DNA of 64,000 bases from Comamonadaceae bacterium (GTDB lineage Bacteria; Pseudomonadota; Gammaproteobacteria; Burkholderiales; Burkholderiaceae_C). Location: positions 248,001-312,000 of the forward strand of contig JAIYBB010000005.1 in assembly GCA_027488735.1 (NCBI GenBank). Direction: 5' to 3'. Below, in pieces: positions 9,153 to 16,900 of the stretch. Positions within the stretch are counted from its first letter, which is position 1, and the number at the start of each line of letters is the position of its first letter. The notes below the pieces were generated by a model. That model was not told the DNA's origin. It did no database searches and saw nothing but the letters and a program-made list of their open reading frames with translations. A program made the position numbers and the translations under genes.

Positions 9153-9463
9153 GTCTGTACCTCTTGAAATAGGGAATTCGGCAAGATATTGCCGCCCATA
9201 AAGAAGTATGGGCCAAGGCAGCGCTGATACTCCCAAAACTTGAGCGCTCTTTACACTCTTTACACTTTTGAAAGTAAATTTGCATTCTTTTGAATGAATA
9301 TTTCCAAGTGCCTAAATTAAATGCACATAAAAGCTCAAGATATACACATGCAATCCGATTCATGGCCTGCAGAAAGCTTTTATAAGCCATTCAAGTTTTA
9401 GTGTTTCGTGCCGATATACGACCTTAAGAATTGGTGTCATGTGACACCTTAGAAAGGTCCACC
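9153..9463. other. divergent flagellin/flaG control region
   Basis: This 311-base intergenic stretch contains no convincing gene. On the minus strand the leader before the ATG at 9152 can form two hairpins: GCCCATA/TATGGGC and GGCAA/TTGCC. A TCAAGTTTT at 9235-9243 (minus strand) matches the local sigma-28 -35 element, but only a poor -10 follows. The 9-base unit CTCTTTACA is repeated in tandem at 9247-9264. The plus-strand flaG promoter lies at 9391-9417 and an inverted repeat at 9433-9448. Confidence 0.5.
9391..9417 (+). promoter_or_regulatory. sigma-28 (FliA) promoter of flaG
   Basis: TCAAGTTT at 9391-9398, an 11-base spacer, then GCCGATAT at 9410-9417. This is the best FliA-type promoter in the window and serves as the reference for the others. 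The predicted start is near 9424, about 40 bases before the flaG ATG. Confidence 0.75.
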
Positions 9464-9820
9464 ATGGTTTTATCTGTTCAAACTATTTCTAACTCTGCAT
9501 CCCAAGTGATGCCCAAATCTTCACCGCAAGCTGCATCAACGGGTTCAATCCAAACAGCGCCAGCCAAGTCAGCAGTACCTGTGGACATGGAACGCATGAA
9601 ACAAAACTTGGAGGTGACTATTGGTCGCTTGAATGAACAAATGCGCGACGGTGGCCGCAATGTCACCTTCGCCATGGACGAGACTTTGGGTCGTCCGATT
9701 GTGGTGGTTCGCAAGGAAGACACCGGCGAAGTGATTCGTCAAATACCCAATGAAGTGGTCGTGAAGGTTGCGCACAACATTGAAGCCCTCAAGGGCTTGC
9801 TCATGAATAAAAAGATTTGA
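9464..9820 (+). CDS. flaG: FlaG family protein
   Basis: FlaG is a small protein of polar-flagellum operons that affects filament length. The conserved domain covers about residues 45-118: LNEQMRDGGRNVTFAMDE, then RPIVVVRKEDTGEVIRQIPNE and a C-terminal helix. A Ser/Pro/Gln-rich leader precedes it. The ATG at 9464 is preferred over an upstream start at 9431 because of the ribosome-binding site GAAAGG and because the upstream start lies in an inverted repeat. It sits between a sigma-28 promoter and the flagellin gene, its usual place. 118 residues is a normal length. Confidence 0.9.
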   Translation: MVLSVQTISNSASQVMPKSSPQAASTGSIQTAPAKSAVPVDMERMKQNLEVTIGRLNEQMRDGGRNVTFAMDETLGRPIVVVRKEDTGEVIRQIPNEVVVKVAHNIEALKGLLMNKKI

Positions 9821-9836
9821 TTTGTCAATTTTTTAT

Positions 9837-9863
9837 TAAAGGTTTTTTTTTCTAAGTCGAATC
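9837..9863 (+). promoter_or_regulatory. probable sigma-28 promoter of the flagellin gene
   Basis: TAAAGGTT at 9837-9844, 11 bases, then GTCGAATC at 9856-9863. The -35 and the spacing fit FliA promoters, but the -10 matches only about half of GCCGATAA. It is the best candidate in the flaG-flagellin gap. Transcription through from the flaG promoter is also possible. Confidence 0.4.
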
Positions 9864-9926
9864 ATCAGCTATCAGGACACGTTGTCTTGAAATGTTTCGG
9901 TAAATCCATCTTCAAGGAGTAACACC

Positions 9927-12011
9927 ATGTCAGTGATCAATACCAATGTAAAAGCACTTGTCGCCCAAGAGTCTATGCGTTCCAGCAACCTGAGCATGAG
10001 CCAGGCCATGGAGCGTTTGTCTACAGGCAGCAAAATCAACAGTGCCAAAGACGACGCAGCCGGCTTGGCCATCACCAACCGCATGACCTCGCAAGTTCGC
10101 GGCATGGCCAAAGCCATCAACAACGTGAATGACGCTATCTCTATGTCTCAAACCGCTGAAGGCGCCATCGGCAACATCGGCGATATTCTGCAACGCATGC
10201 GTGAACTCGCTGTGCAATCAGGCACTGGCACTTTGAATGATTCAGATCGTTCAAGCATTCAATTGGAAGTTGCACAGCTGAAAACTCAAATTGACGACAT
10301 CGCCAATAAGACCAACCACAACAACATCAAGTTGTTGGACGGCACTGCTCAAAACGTTCTTATTCAAACCGGCACCAATTCTGGCGACACCATGAAAATT
10401 GGCTTTGATTCCATGCAAGCCAAAGACATCGGCATGGGCAGCCGTGCTTCTTTAAGCTCAATTGGTGGTGTCGTGGGAACTCGTGTGGCATTGGCCGAAG
10501 GCGATTTGCTTTTGAATGGTATTGCGGTGGGTGCTTCGGTCGCAGTTGACGACCCAGCCACTGCGGCAGATACCAGCGCAATCGCCAAAGCTGCTGCCAT
10601 CAACAAAGTTGCTCACCTGAGCGGTGTTTATGCAAAAGCAGACACAACTGTTGCTTCAGGTGCCACGATGACAGCAGCTGCTGTTGCTGTTGGAACGGTC
10701 ACAATCAATGGTGTGGTTTCTGATGGTTTTACGACTACCGCTGATTCTTCTGTATCTCGCAAGAATGCTGTCACTGCAATTAACGCAAAAACTTCCCAGA
10801 CTGGCGTAGTTGCGATTGATACAGGTGACGACAACACTGGCGTGCAACTCGTTGCCAAGGATGGCCGTAACATTGTCGTTTCTTTGACAACTGCTACTTC
10901 TGCCGCATCAGGTGTTCTTTCTGGTTCATATTCCGGCTCATTTAATTTGTATACCTTGGATGGCCGCGATATTAATGTGAATACAAAGACTGGTAGCAGT
11001 ACCGCTTTGGCTGCTACTGGCTTGCGCGCTGGCACGTACAAATCTGATGTGGCTCAAACAATTTCTGCAGCAAGAACCGTGGCAAACATAGCGCCAACAT
11101 CCGCTGATCAAGGCTTGTTGTACGGCAACAGCATGATCATCAATGATGTGGCCATCGGTGCCGCCTTAGTGACGGACGATACTGCATCCGATACAACTGC
11201 TCTCGGTTCTACACGTTCCAGCAGCGCCATTGCGATTGCAGCGGCTATCAACCGTTCTTCAGCAAAAACTGGTGTCACGGCATCAGCTCAGCCAAATATT
11301 GTGAGGGGAACTGGCTTTACCGCCACCGTAACTGCTTCAACAATGACCTTGAATAACATATCAATCACAGTAAATAGCTCCTCACGTGATGGTGTGATTG
11401 ATTCAATCAATGACCAAACAGGAAAAACAGGCGTTGTTGCATCTGCTTGGGGTGATGGCATTCAATTGACCGCTGCAGATGGTCGTAACATAGCTGTTTC
11501 TACCACGACCACAGTTGCAAACTTGGGTTTAACTGGCATCGTATCAGCAGCAACTGCAGCAAGTGCGACGACCTTTATTTCACAAGTGCAATTAAGTGCT
11601 AGCAATGCCTTCACTATGCGTGCAGGTTCCCATGGTGTGCCAAACTTGGAAGCCTTGGGTTTCAAAGAGGGTACTTTTGGCGGCTCTGACAACGGTTTGA
11701 AAGTCAATCAACTGGATGTGTCTACCGTCGCGGGTTCGACGCAAGCGATCGTAGCCATTGATGCGGCTATAAACACTGTGTCCGCTGCCCAAGCCAAGTC
11801 AGGTGCCATCAACAACCGCTTGGATTCCATCATCAATAACTTGACTGAAGGATCAAAAAATATGCAGGCTTCACGCAGCCGTATTTTGGATACTGACTAC
11901 GCAACCGAGACCACCAACTTGGCTAAGCAGCAGATCATTCAACAAGCTGCAACTGCAATGCTGGCTCAAGCTAACCAATCTTCTCAGTCAATTCTCTCTT
12001 TGCTGAAATAA
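9927..12011 (+). CDS. fliC: flagellin FliC (694 residues)
   Basis: This is the canonical flagellin of the window. The N-terminal D0/D1 region reads SVINTNVKALVAQESMRSS, with RLSTGSKINSAKDDAAGLAI and AEGAIGNIGDILQRMRELAVQ. The C-terminal D1/D0 region ends NKQQI-type helices then AMLAQANQSSQSILSLLK. The central part (about residues 170-560) carries repeated flagellin-IN units with KDGRNI, LDGRDI and ADGRNI elements, which explains the length. The ribosome-binding site is AAGGAG. A strong terminator follows the stop. Ser and Thr are very frequent in the exposed middle, suitable for O-glycosylation by the nonulosonate machinery next door. Confidence 0.95.
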   Translation: MSVINTNVKALVAQESMRSSNLSMSQAMERLSTGSKINSAKDDAAGLAITNRMTSQVRGMAKAINNVNDAISMSQTAEGAIGNIGDILQRMRELAVQSGTGTLNDSDRSSIQLEVAQLKTQIDDIANKTNHNNIKLLDGTAQNVLIQTGTNSGDTMKIGFDSMQAKDIGMGSRASLSSIGGVVGTRVALAEGDLLLNGIAVGASVAVDDPATAADTSAIAKAAAINKVAHLSGVYAKADTTVASGATMTAAAVAVGTVTINGVVSDGFTTTADSSVSRKNAVTAINAKTSQTGVVAIDTGDDNTGVQLVAKDGRNIVVSLTTATSAASGVLSGSYSGSFNLYTLDGRDINVNTKTGSSTALAATGLRAGTYKSDVAQTISAARTVANIAPTSADQGLLYGNSMIINDVAIGAALVTDDTASDTTALGSTRSSSAIAIAAAINRSSAKTGVTASAQPNIVRGTGFTATVTASTMTLNNISITVNSSSRDGVIDSINDQTGKTGVVASAWGDGIQLTAADGRNIAVSTTTTVANLGLTGIVSAATAASATTFISQVQLSASNAFTMRAGSHGVPNLEALGFKEGTFGGSDNGLKVNQLDVSTVAGSTQAIVAIDAAINTVSAAQAKSGAINNRLDSIINNLTEGSKNMQASRSRILDTDYATETTNLAKQQIIQQAATAMLAQANQSSQSILSLLK

Positions 12012-12031
12012 TAGATTGCGTTAATATGCAG

Positions 12032-12066
12032 GGGATGTATGGCCATACGCCATACATCCCTTTTTT
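12032..12066 (+). terminator. rho-independent terminator after fliC
   Basis: GGGATGTATGG (12032-12042), loop CCATACG, CCATACATCCC (12050-12060), then six T. The stem is a perfect 11 pairs. The T-run ends exactly where the next gene's ATG begins. Confidence 0.9.
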
Positions 12067-13689
12067 ATGTCCATCAATAAACAACTGTTAAAAGCCCAAC
12101 TATATTTAAGAGATGGTTCTTACTTAAAAGCCATAGAAATCTTAGATAAATATTTAAAAAATTCGCCGACAGACTATTCGGCTCTTATGCTAAGAGGTGA
12201 AGCATTTTTGCGAAATGAGCAGTTTGAACTGGCTTTAATTGATTATGCGAAAATTGTTGAATCCGATAATAAAAATATTTTGGCACTAAATAACTTCAGC
12301 CTTGCTTTGATTCGTTGTAACAAACCGCATGAAGCCAAAGAAATTATTCAATATGTTCATGAACTAGAGCCAGATAATTTCGCTGGATTCATTAACTTAG
12401 GTAATATCCATCAAGCCTTGGGAGAGCATCATGAGGCTGTTAATTCTGCTATGCGCGCCGTTGAAATAAATCCTAAATCCCCCGTTGCTTACCTTAATTT
12501 GGGGTCGGCCTTAGGTTCATTAGGCCAAACAGAAGCTTCGAAACAGGCTATTTTAATGGCAAGTTATTTAAATCCGAATGATGTAATTACAAAAATAAAC
12601 ATTGCACAAATGGAAGAAAAATTAGGTAATTATTATGAAGCCAAATTAATGTATGAAGAAATTTTGAATCTCAAGAATATTTCACCACTTGAGTCAAATT
12701 TAGTAAAATATTATCTATCATATACATATCTTTGTCTTGGCGAACTTGCTAAAGCGTGGAGTTACTATGATTATGGATTCGCAGGGATACTACCTAATAA
12801 TGCAATTCGTTCCCCAAGAAAATTCAATCAACCTCAGTGGAATGGAAATTTCGCTGAGTCAAAAACTATTCTAATTTGGCGAGAACAAGGTTTGGGAGAC
12901 GAAATACTATTCAGTTCATGTTTAAATGATGTCCATGATTTAGATTTAAAAATAATTTTTGAATGTGATCCAAGGCTTGTTGATATTTTTCAAAGAACTT
13001 ATCCAAAATTTACTGTGCGAAAAGAATCATTCAAAGAAGATTTTTATTCTCCTCACAACGACTTCGAATTAAATATTGCGATTGGATCTTTACCTAAATA
13101 TTTTAGAAACAACATAAAGAACTTTGAAAAACAGCCAGCTATTTGGAAACCCCTGCCAGAATATGTTAACAATATTAGAGCCAAACTAGAAGCCCATCGA
13201 AATAAAACACTTATTGGAATTTGCTGGCGAAGTAGCTTATTAGCTGTTGACAGGAATTTGCACTACACAGTTTTGCGAGACTGGGAGGCTTTACTTTGCA
13301 ATCCGAGCTATCAATTTGTTAACTTGTTACACGGTGATTGTGAAGCAGAAATATCAGAAGTAGAACAATTATTTGGCATTCATATTCTTCGTTGGACTGA
13401 TATTGATTTGAAAAATGACTTGGAAATGGTATTAGCACTCGTGACTGAGCTTGATTTTGTTGTATCAATAGGTTCTGCTGTCAGTGTGATTGCTGCTGCA
13501 GGTGGTGTCAAAACATCAGTTTTAGTGCAAGAGTCTTGGGTTCAATTAGGTCATCCTGAAAAGTACCACTGGTTTCCGAATGTAGTTCCATTTGTATCGA
13601 AGGTAAATGAGCACGTGGGAATAAATATTGGAAAATTAGCAAACTACATATCAGAAAATATTACCAAAAAAATTTTAAATAATAATTAA
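12067..13689 (+). CDS. TPR protein with GT-B glycosyltransferase domain, candidate flagellin glycosyltransferase
   Basis: The N-terminal half (about residues 1-230) consists of TPR repeats, for example YLKAIEILDKYLKNSPTDYSALMLRGEAF. The C-terminal half looks like a GT-B glycosyltransferase, with WREQGLGDEILFSSCL (about 277-292), LIGICWRSS (about 382) and a late SIGSAVSVIAAAGGVKTSVLV. The same architecture is known from FlmG of Caulobacter, which binds flagellin by its TPRs and transfers pseudaminic acid. Placement after fliC and near pse genes supports that role here; the specificity is inferred. The ATG abuts a terminator and lacks a visible ribosome-binding site, and no in-frame start lies upstream. 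It is AT-rich, unlike fliC. Confidence 0.75.
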   Translation: MSINKQLLKAQLYLRDGSYLKAIEILDKYLKNSPTDYSALMLRGEAFLRNEQFELALIDYAKIVESDNKNILALNNFSLALIRCNKPHEAKEIIQYVHELEPDNFAGFINLGNIHQALGEHHEAVNSAMRAVEINPKSPVAYLNLGSALGSLGQTEASKQAILMASYLNPNDVITKINIAQMEEKLGNYYEAKLMYEEILNLKNISPLESNLVKYYLSYTYLCLGELAKAWSYYDYGFAGILPNNAIRSPRKFNQPQWNGNFAESKTILIWREQGLGDEILFSSCLNDVHDLDLKIIFECDPRLVDIFQRTYPKFTVRKESFKEDFYSPHNDFELNIAIGSLPKYFRNNIKNFEKQPAIWKPLPEYVNNIRAKLEAHRNKTLIGICWRSSLLAVDRNLHYTVLRDWEALLCNPSYQFVNLLHGDCEAEISEVEQLFGIHILRWTDIDLKNDLEMVLALVTELDFVVSIGSAVSVIAAAGGVKTSVLVQESWVQLGHPEKYHWFPNVVPFVSKVNEHVGINIGKLANYISENITKKILNNN

Positions 13690-13695
13690 ACTTTT

Positions 13696-14460
13696 CTAAT
13701 TTGGAATTCTTACTGCAATGCCAGCATTGGAAAGATCAGACTTCAAACCTAACGGAGTTTGCTCTGTAAAGTGGAAAATACTTGCTGCAGCGACAGCCGA
13801 AGCCCCAGACTTCGTTATTGCTAAACGCATATCATTAAAATTTCTAGCACCGCCCGAAGCAATTACGGGGATTTTGACAGATTCACAAACTAGTTTGATT
13901 AAATCTAAATCATATCCTTGCATTGTTCCGTCATTATCTATAGATGTTAAAAGAATTTCTCCTGCCCCTCTATTTTCAACTTCTTTAGCCCATGCAACAA
14001 CATCTTTATCTCTTGGTAAACTGCCTGAATGACTAAAGCAGTTCCATTCTTTATTATTCTTTTTTTGAACATCAATACTAACTACAACACACTGACTTCC
14101 AAACCTATTTGCAATATCAGTAATTAAATTTGAATTATTAAATGCAGCAGTATTTAATGAAATCTTATCAGCTCCAGACATTAATAAGTCTTCAACTTTA
14201 CTACATGAGTCTATTCCACCACCAACTGTCAATGGCACAAAGCATTCTCTACTAATATCTTTAATCATCTCTAAATCAATGCTTGTATTTGTGATAGTTG
14301 CATTTATGTCAACGAAAATTAATTCATCGACTTCTCTTTGATTATAAATTTTAATTGCTGGCAGAACGGAACCTACTCTTCTAGAACTGTTAAAGTTAAT
14401 TCCTTTTACAAGACCAAAATCTTTATATAAGAGTGTAGGAATAATTCTAACTTTTAACAT
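13696..14460 (-). CDS. hisF: HisF-like cyclase paralogue for sugar amidation
   Basis: This is a TIM-barrel of the HisF family (KVRIIPTLLYKDFGLVKGINF, FVPLTVGGGI, PVIASGGA). True HisF makes imidazole glycerol phosphate in histidine synthesis. Here the first catalytic Asp (the D in the usual PCLDVKDG) is Leu (PTLLYKDF), while the second Asp (VSIDVQ) is kept. With HisH and an N-acetyl-sugar amidotransferase beside it, it is most likely the HisF2-type partner that channels ammonia for acetamidino-group formation, as in the Pseudomonas wbpG-hisH2-hisF2 set. Its start overlaps the hisH stop by seven bases. AT-rich. Confidence 0.85.
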   Translation of the reverse strand: MLKVRIIPTLLYKDFGLVKGINFNSSRRVGSVLPAIKIYNQREVDELIFVDINATITNTSIDLEMIKDISRECFVPLTVGGGIDSCSKVEDLLMSGADKISLNTAAFNNSNLITDIANRFGSQCVVVSIDVQKKNNKEWNCFSHSGSLPRDKDVVAWAKEVENRGAGEILLTSIDNDGTMQGYDLDLIKLVCESVKIPVIASGGARNFNDMRLAITKSGASAVAAASIFHFTEQTPLGLKSDLSNAGIAVRIPN

Positions 14461-15089
14461 GATACAAAATCAATGAAATTTTTCAAAATAAGAAAACCTG
14501 CTTTTGAGCTCTTTTCAGGGTGAAATTGTGTGCCCCAAACCCTTTCATTACCAACTGCAGCAGCAAAGTTTATCTCATACTCTGTTGTAGCAAGTACATG
14601 ATTTTTATTAATTGGAGAAAATGCAAAACTATGCACAAAATAGAAATCTGTTCCATCATAAATTTTTTCAAACATCGGATGATTATTTTGAATTAAATTT
14701 ATTGAATTCCATCCAACATGTGGTGTTCTTAAATTACACCCAAAAGTACTCAGGTGATCAACTCTTCCAGGTATTAATCCCAGGCCAGGAGTAACTTTAT
14801 TTGACAAGCCTTCAGTGCTTGAATCAGCAAGTAGTTGCATACCAAGACAAATTCCAAGTATTGCCTTACTTTTATTTGTAACAAACTCAATAATTTCTTC
14901 AGTCCAATAATGTTCATCTAATTTTTTTTTGGTATCAGAGAAGCTACCTACACCAGGCAAAATAATCGCATCAGCTTTAAATAGCTCAGTTGACGAATTG
15001 ATAACTATGTGATCGGCTCCTATTTCATTCAATGCGCTTGATATTGAATAAATATTCCCAGTTCCGTAATTGATTATCCCAATTATCAT
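14454..15089 (-). CDS. hisH: HisH-like glutamine amidotransferase for sugar amidation
   Basis: A class I glutamine amidotransferase of the HisH type, 211 residues. The catalytic Cys is in ILGICLGMQLLA and the His/Glu pair in WGTQFHPEKS; the oxyanion strand is near IILPGVGSF. It releases ammonia from glutamine for its HisF-like partner, whose gene overlaps it. The gap to the upstream amidotransferase gene is nine bases, so the three form an operon. No other histidine genes are nearby, which argues for a glycan role. Confidence 0.87.
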   Translation of the reverse strand: MIIGIINYGTGNIYSISSALNEIGADHIVINSSTELFKADAIILPGVGSFSDTKKKLDEHYWTEEIIEFVTNKSKAILGICLGMQLLADSSTEGLSNKVTPGLGLIPGRVDHLSTFGCNLRTPHVGWNSINLIQNNHPMFEKIYDGTDFYFVHSFAFSPINKNHVLATTEYEINFAAAVGNERVWGTQFHPEKSSKAGFLILKNFIDFVSC

Positions 15090-15098
15090 TACAATTTT

Positions 15099-16250
15099 TT
15101 ATAGATTATCATAATTAATTTTTGTCAAGTTACCTATTGAATCTTTTATTAAGTTACCGTTTGCGTCCCTCATAAAAAGCTTTTTATTAGTAAACTTGTC
15201 ACATATTTTTATAAATTCATCAATACTAATATTAAGTGGTTTTAAAATTTCAGATAAAGATTTTCCTAAATATTCCCAAGGAAAAAGTCCATCTAATTTT
15301 TTTACTGAATCTATGCCATCTTGTCTGCTAATTCTTCCTCTTCGGATATGCAGACTTGCGATATCAGAAGCTCTTCCAAATCCAAATTTCAAAAATTTAA
15401 AATAATCATGTATTCCAGTTTGGTGATTATCTAGGTTTTCATAATTCACATATGAACCTTCTACAATTTTATCATAAGTAATAAATCCATTTGCTTGTGC
15501 AATTAACATATTTGACAAACCATCCCAAGGCAAATAGTAACCTAAAAATAATCCGGTTACTCCTATTTTTTGCAATTCTTCGTCTGAAGGATATGTATAA
15601 GAAATAAGATGTTTATTTTCAATACCCTCATAAGACGTAAGATCAGATACCCTCATTCCTAGTAAACCTCCAAACTCCTCTAACCATTTTCTTGTAAGGT
15701 GATTATTTTCAGAATCAGCAGCAGGGCCGCCATATTCATTTTGTGAGTTTTCACCCCATATAATGAGTGGGATATTATATTGAACAGCTACTCTAACTGG
15801 TATTGTGAAAATGCCAACATGCTCAGGCCATGAAATGTCACCAATGTTCATAAGACCGATACGGTTTAGTTTTGATCTGATGATTGGATTTGGTGAAAAT
15901 TCAATATAATCAACTCCTAATTTTTTAATATTTTCAATATTCATTCTTCCAATTTCAGATAAATCACAAGTGGTAGATGTGACGCACAGGGGATTTAATC
16001 CTAACTGAAGTATTTTAACAACTTGATAGGTGCTATCTTTTCCACCACTCACAGGAATTACGCAATCCCAGTTTGACTGATTCTTTGATTTATATTTATT
16101 TGTTAAATCAATTAAATCTTTATACCTTGTGTCCCAATCAATATTAGATCGATTACTAAATGAAGAGCATGCATTGCAAATACCAAATTCATCAATAATT
16201 AAGTCTGGTTTTGTGTTTGGCATGACACATTTTTTACAATAAGATATCAT
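15099..16250 (-). CDS. N-acetyl sugar amidotransferase (WbpG/PseA family)
   Basis: A PP-loop ATPase of the WbpG/PseA/PtmG family that converts an N-acetyl to an acetamidino group on a surface or flagellar sugar. Residues 1-30 hold two Cys pairs (CKKCVMP, ICNACSS), probably for zinc. The PP-loop SGGKDST is near residue 69. A further family block is IIWGENSQNEYGG. Length 383 is normal. It leads the amidotransferase-hisH-hisF operon and follows the methylase gene after 13 bases. The likely product is an amidino form of pseudaminic acid; the exact position on the sugar cannot be read from sequence. AT-rich. Confidence 0.87.
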   Translation of the reverse strand: MISYCKKCVMPNTKPDLIIDEFGICNACSSFSNRSNIDWDTRYKDLIDLTNKYKSKNQSNWDCVIPVSGGKDSTYQVVKILQLGLNPLCVTSTTCDLSEIGRMNIENIKKLGVDYIEFSPNPIIRSKLNRIGLMNIGDISWPEHVGIFTIPVRVAVQYNIPLIIWGENSQNEYGGPAADSENNHLTRKWLEEFGGLLGMRVSDLTSYEGIENKHLISYTYPSDEELQKIGVTGLFLGYYLPWDGLSNMLIAQANGFITYDKIVEGSYVNYENLDNHQTGIHDYFKFLKFGFGRASDIASLHIRRGRISRQDGIDSVKKLDGLFPWEYLGKSLSEILKPLNISIDEFIKICDKFTNKKLFMRDANGNLIKDSIGNLTKINYDNL

Positions 16251-16263
16251 TTGAATTTTCCTT

Positions 16264-16890
16264 TTATGACTTTATTTTTTCTAATAAAAACCAAGTTATA
16301 TCATCCTGTGAAAAATTATTATCTCTATGATAACAAAATCCATAATCTAATAAAACAAGATCTGGGAATTTATCAATCATCTCTCCAGCAAAATCTCTTT
16401 TAAAAAGTTTATCTTCATGTTCTCGATAGCTAATTGCTACTGGAGTTGGATTGTAATACTCTCCAATTAGAATATACTTTCTTGATAGGTCATACATTTT
16501 TCTGTATACATCCTCTAGATTATCGGGATTTATATGAATTAAAACACCTTTTGATAATACTAAATCCCATTTTTCTTTGATTTCGATATTCAAAATGGAG
16601 TTATTTGTAATATTTTTAGTGGGTATTGTATCTGCTAGTACTTTTGCTGCATGAGAATTTATTTCAATTGCATGTAAATCAATTGAAGGAAATAGTAATT
16701 TAAGCGTCTTAAGATTCATTCCTATATTGGCTCCAAACTCAATACAATTTTTTATATTTCTAGTTTGTCTTAAAGCATTGGAAAAAAATGAAAGATTTGA
16801 AGCGTGTAGAGATTCGCTATTATTCCTAGATACATAATCTTTTCCAAATTCATTGGCCCAAAAATTTTCTTGTTCAGTTTGGTAGTTCAT
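16264..16890 (-). CDS. pseudaminic acid biosynthesis-associated methylase
   Basis: A SAM-dependent methyltransferase of 208 residues. The SAM-binding segment is NCIEFGANIGMNLKTLK (about residues 47-63), followed by IDLHAIEIN and the later KWDLVLSKGVLIHINP. Proteins of this type recur in pseudaminic acid clusters. The substrate is unknown; it could methylate the nonulosonate or a linked sugar. It starts ten bases after pseB and precedes the amidotransferase, so it belongs to the same transcript. This is where composition switches from GC-rich (pseB) to AT-rich. Confidence 0.75.
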   Translation of the reverse strand: MNYQTEQENFWANEFGKDYVSRNNSESLHASNLSFFSNALRQTRNIKNCIEFGANIGMNLKTLKLLFPSIDLHAIEINSHAAKVLADTIPTKNITNNSILNIEIKEKWDLVLSKGVLIHINPDNLEDVYRKMYDLSRKYILIGEYYNPTPVAISYREHEDKLFKRDFAGEMIDKFPDLVLLDYGFCYHRDNNFSQDDITWFLLEKIKS

Positions 16891-16900
16891 TTTAAATACC

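Noticed and set aside
9207..9240. Sigma-54 or sigma-28 promoter for the minus-strand flagellin (TTGGGAGTATCAGCGC; TCAAGTTTT with GCGCTGCC)
   Set aside because: Spacing is acceptable in both readings, but the -12 box or the -10 box matches poorly. I do not list it as a promoter.
13696..15089. Histidine biosynthesis operon
   Set aside because: Only hisH and hisF homologues occur, next to an N-acetyl-sugar amidotransferase, and the HisF-like protein lacks a catalytic Asp. They are assigned to sugar amidation.
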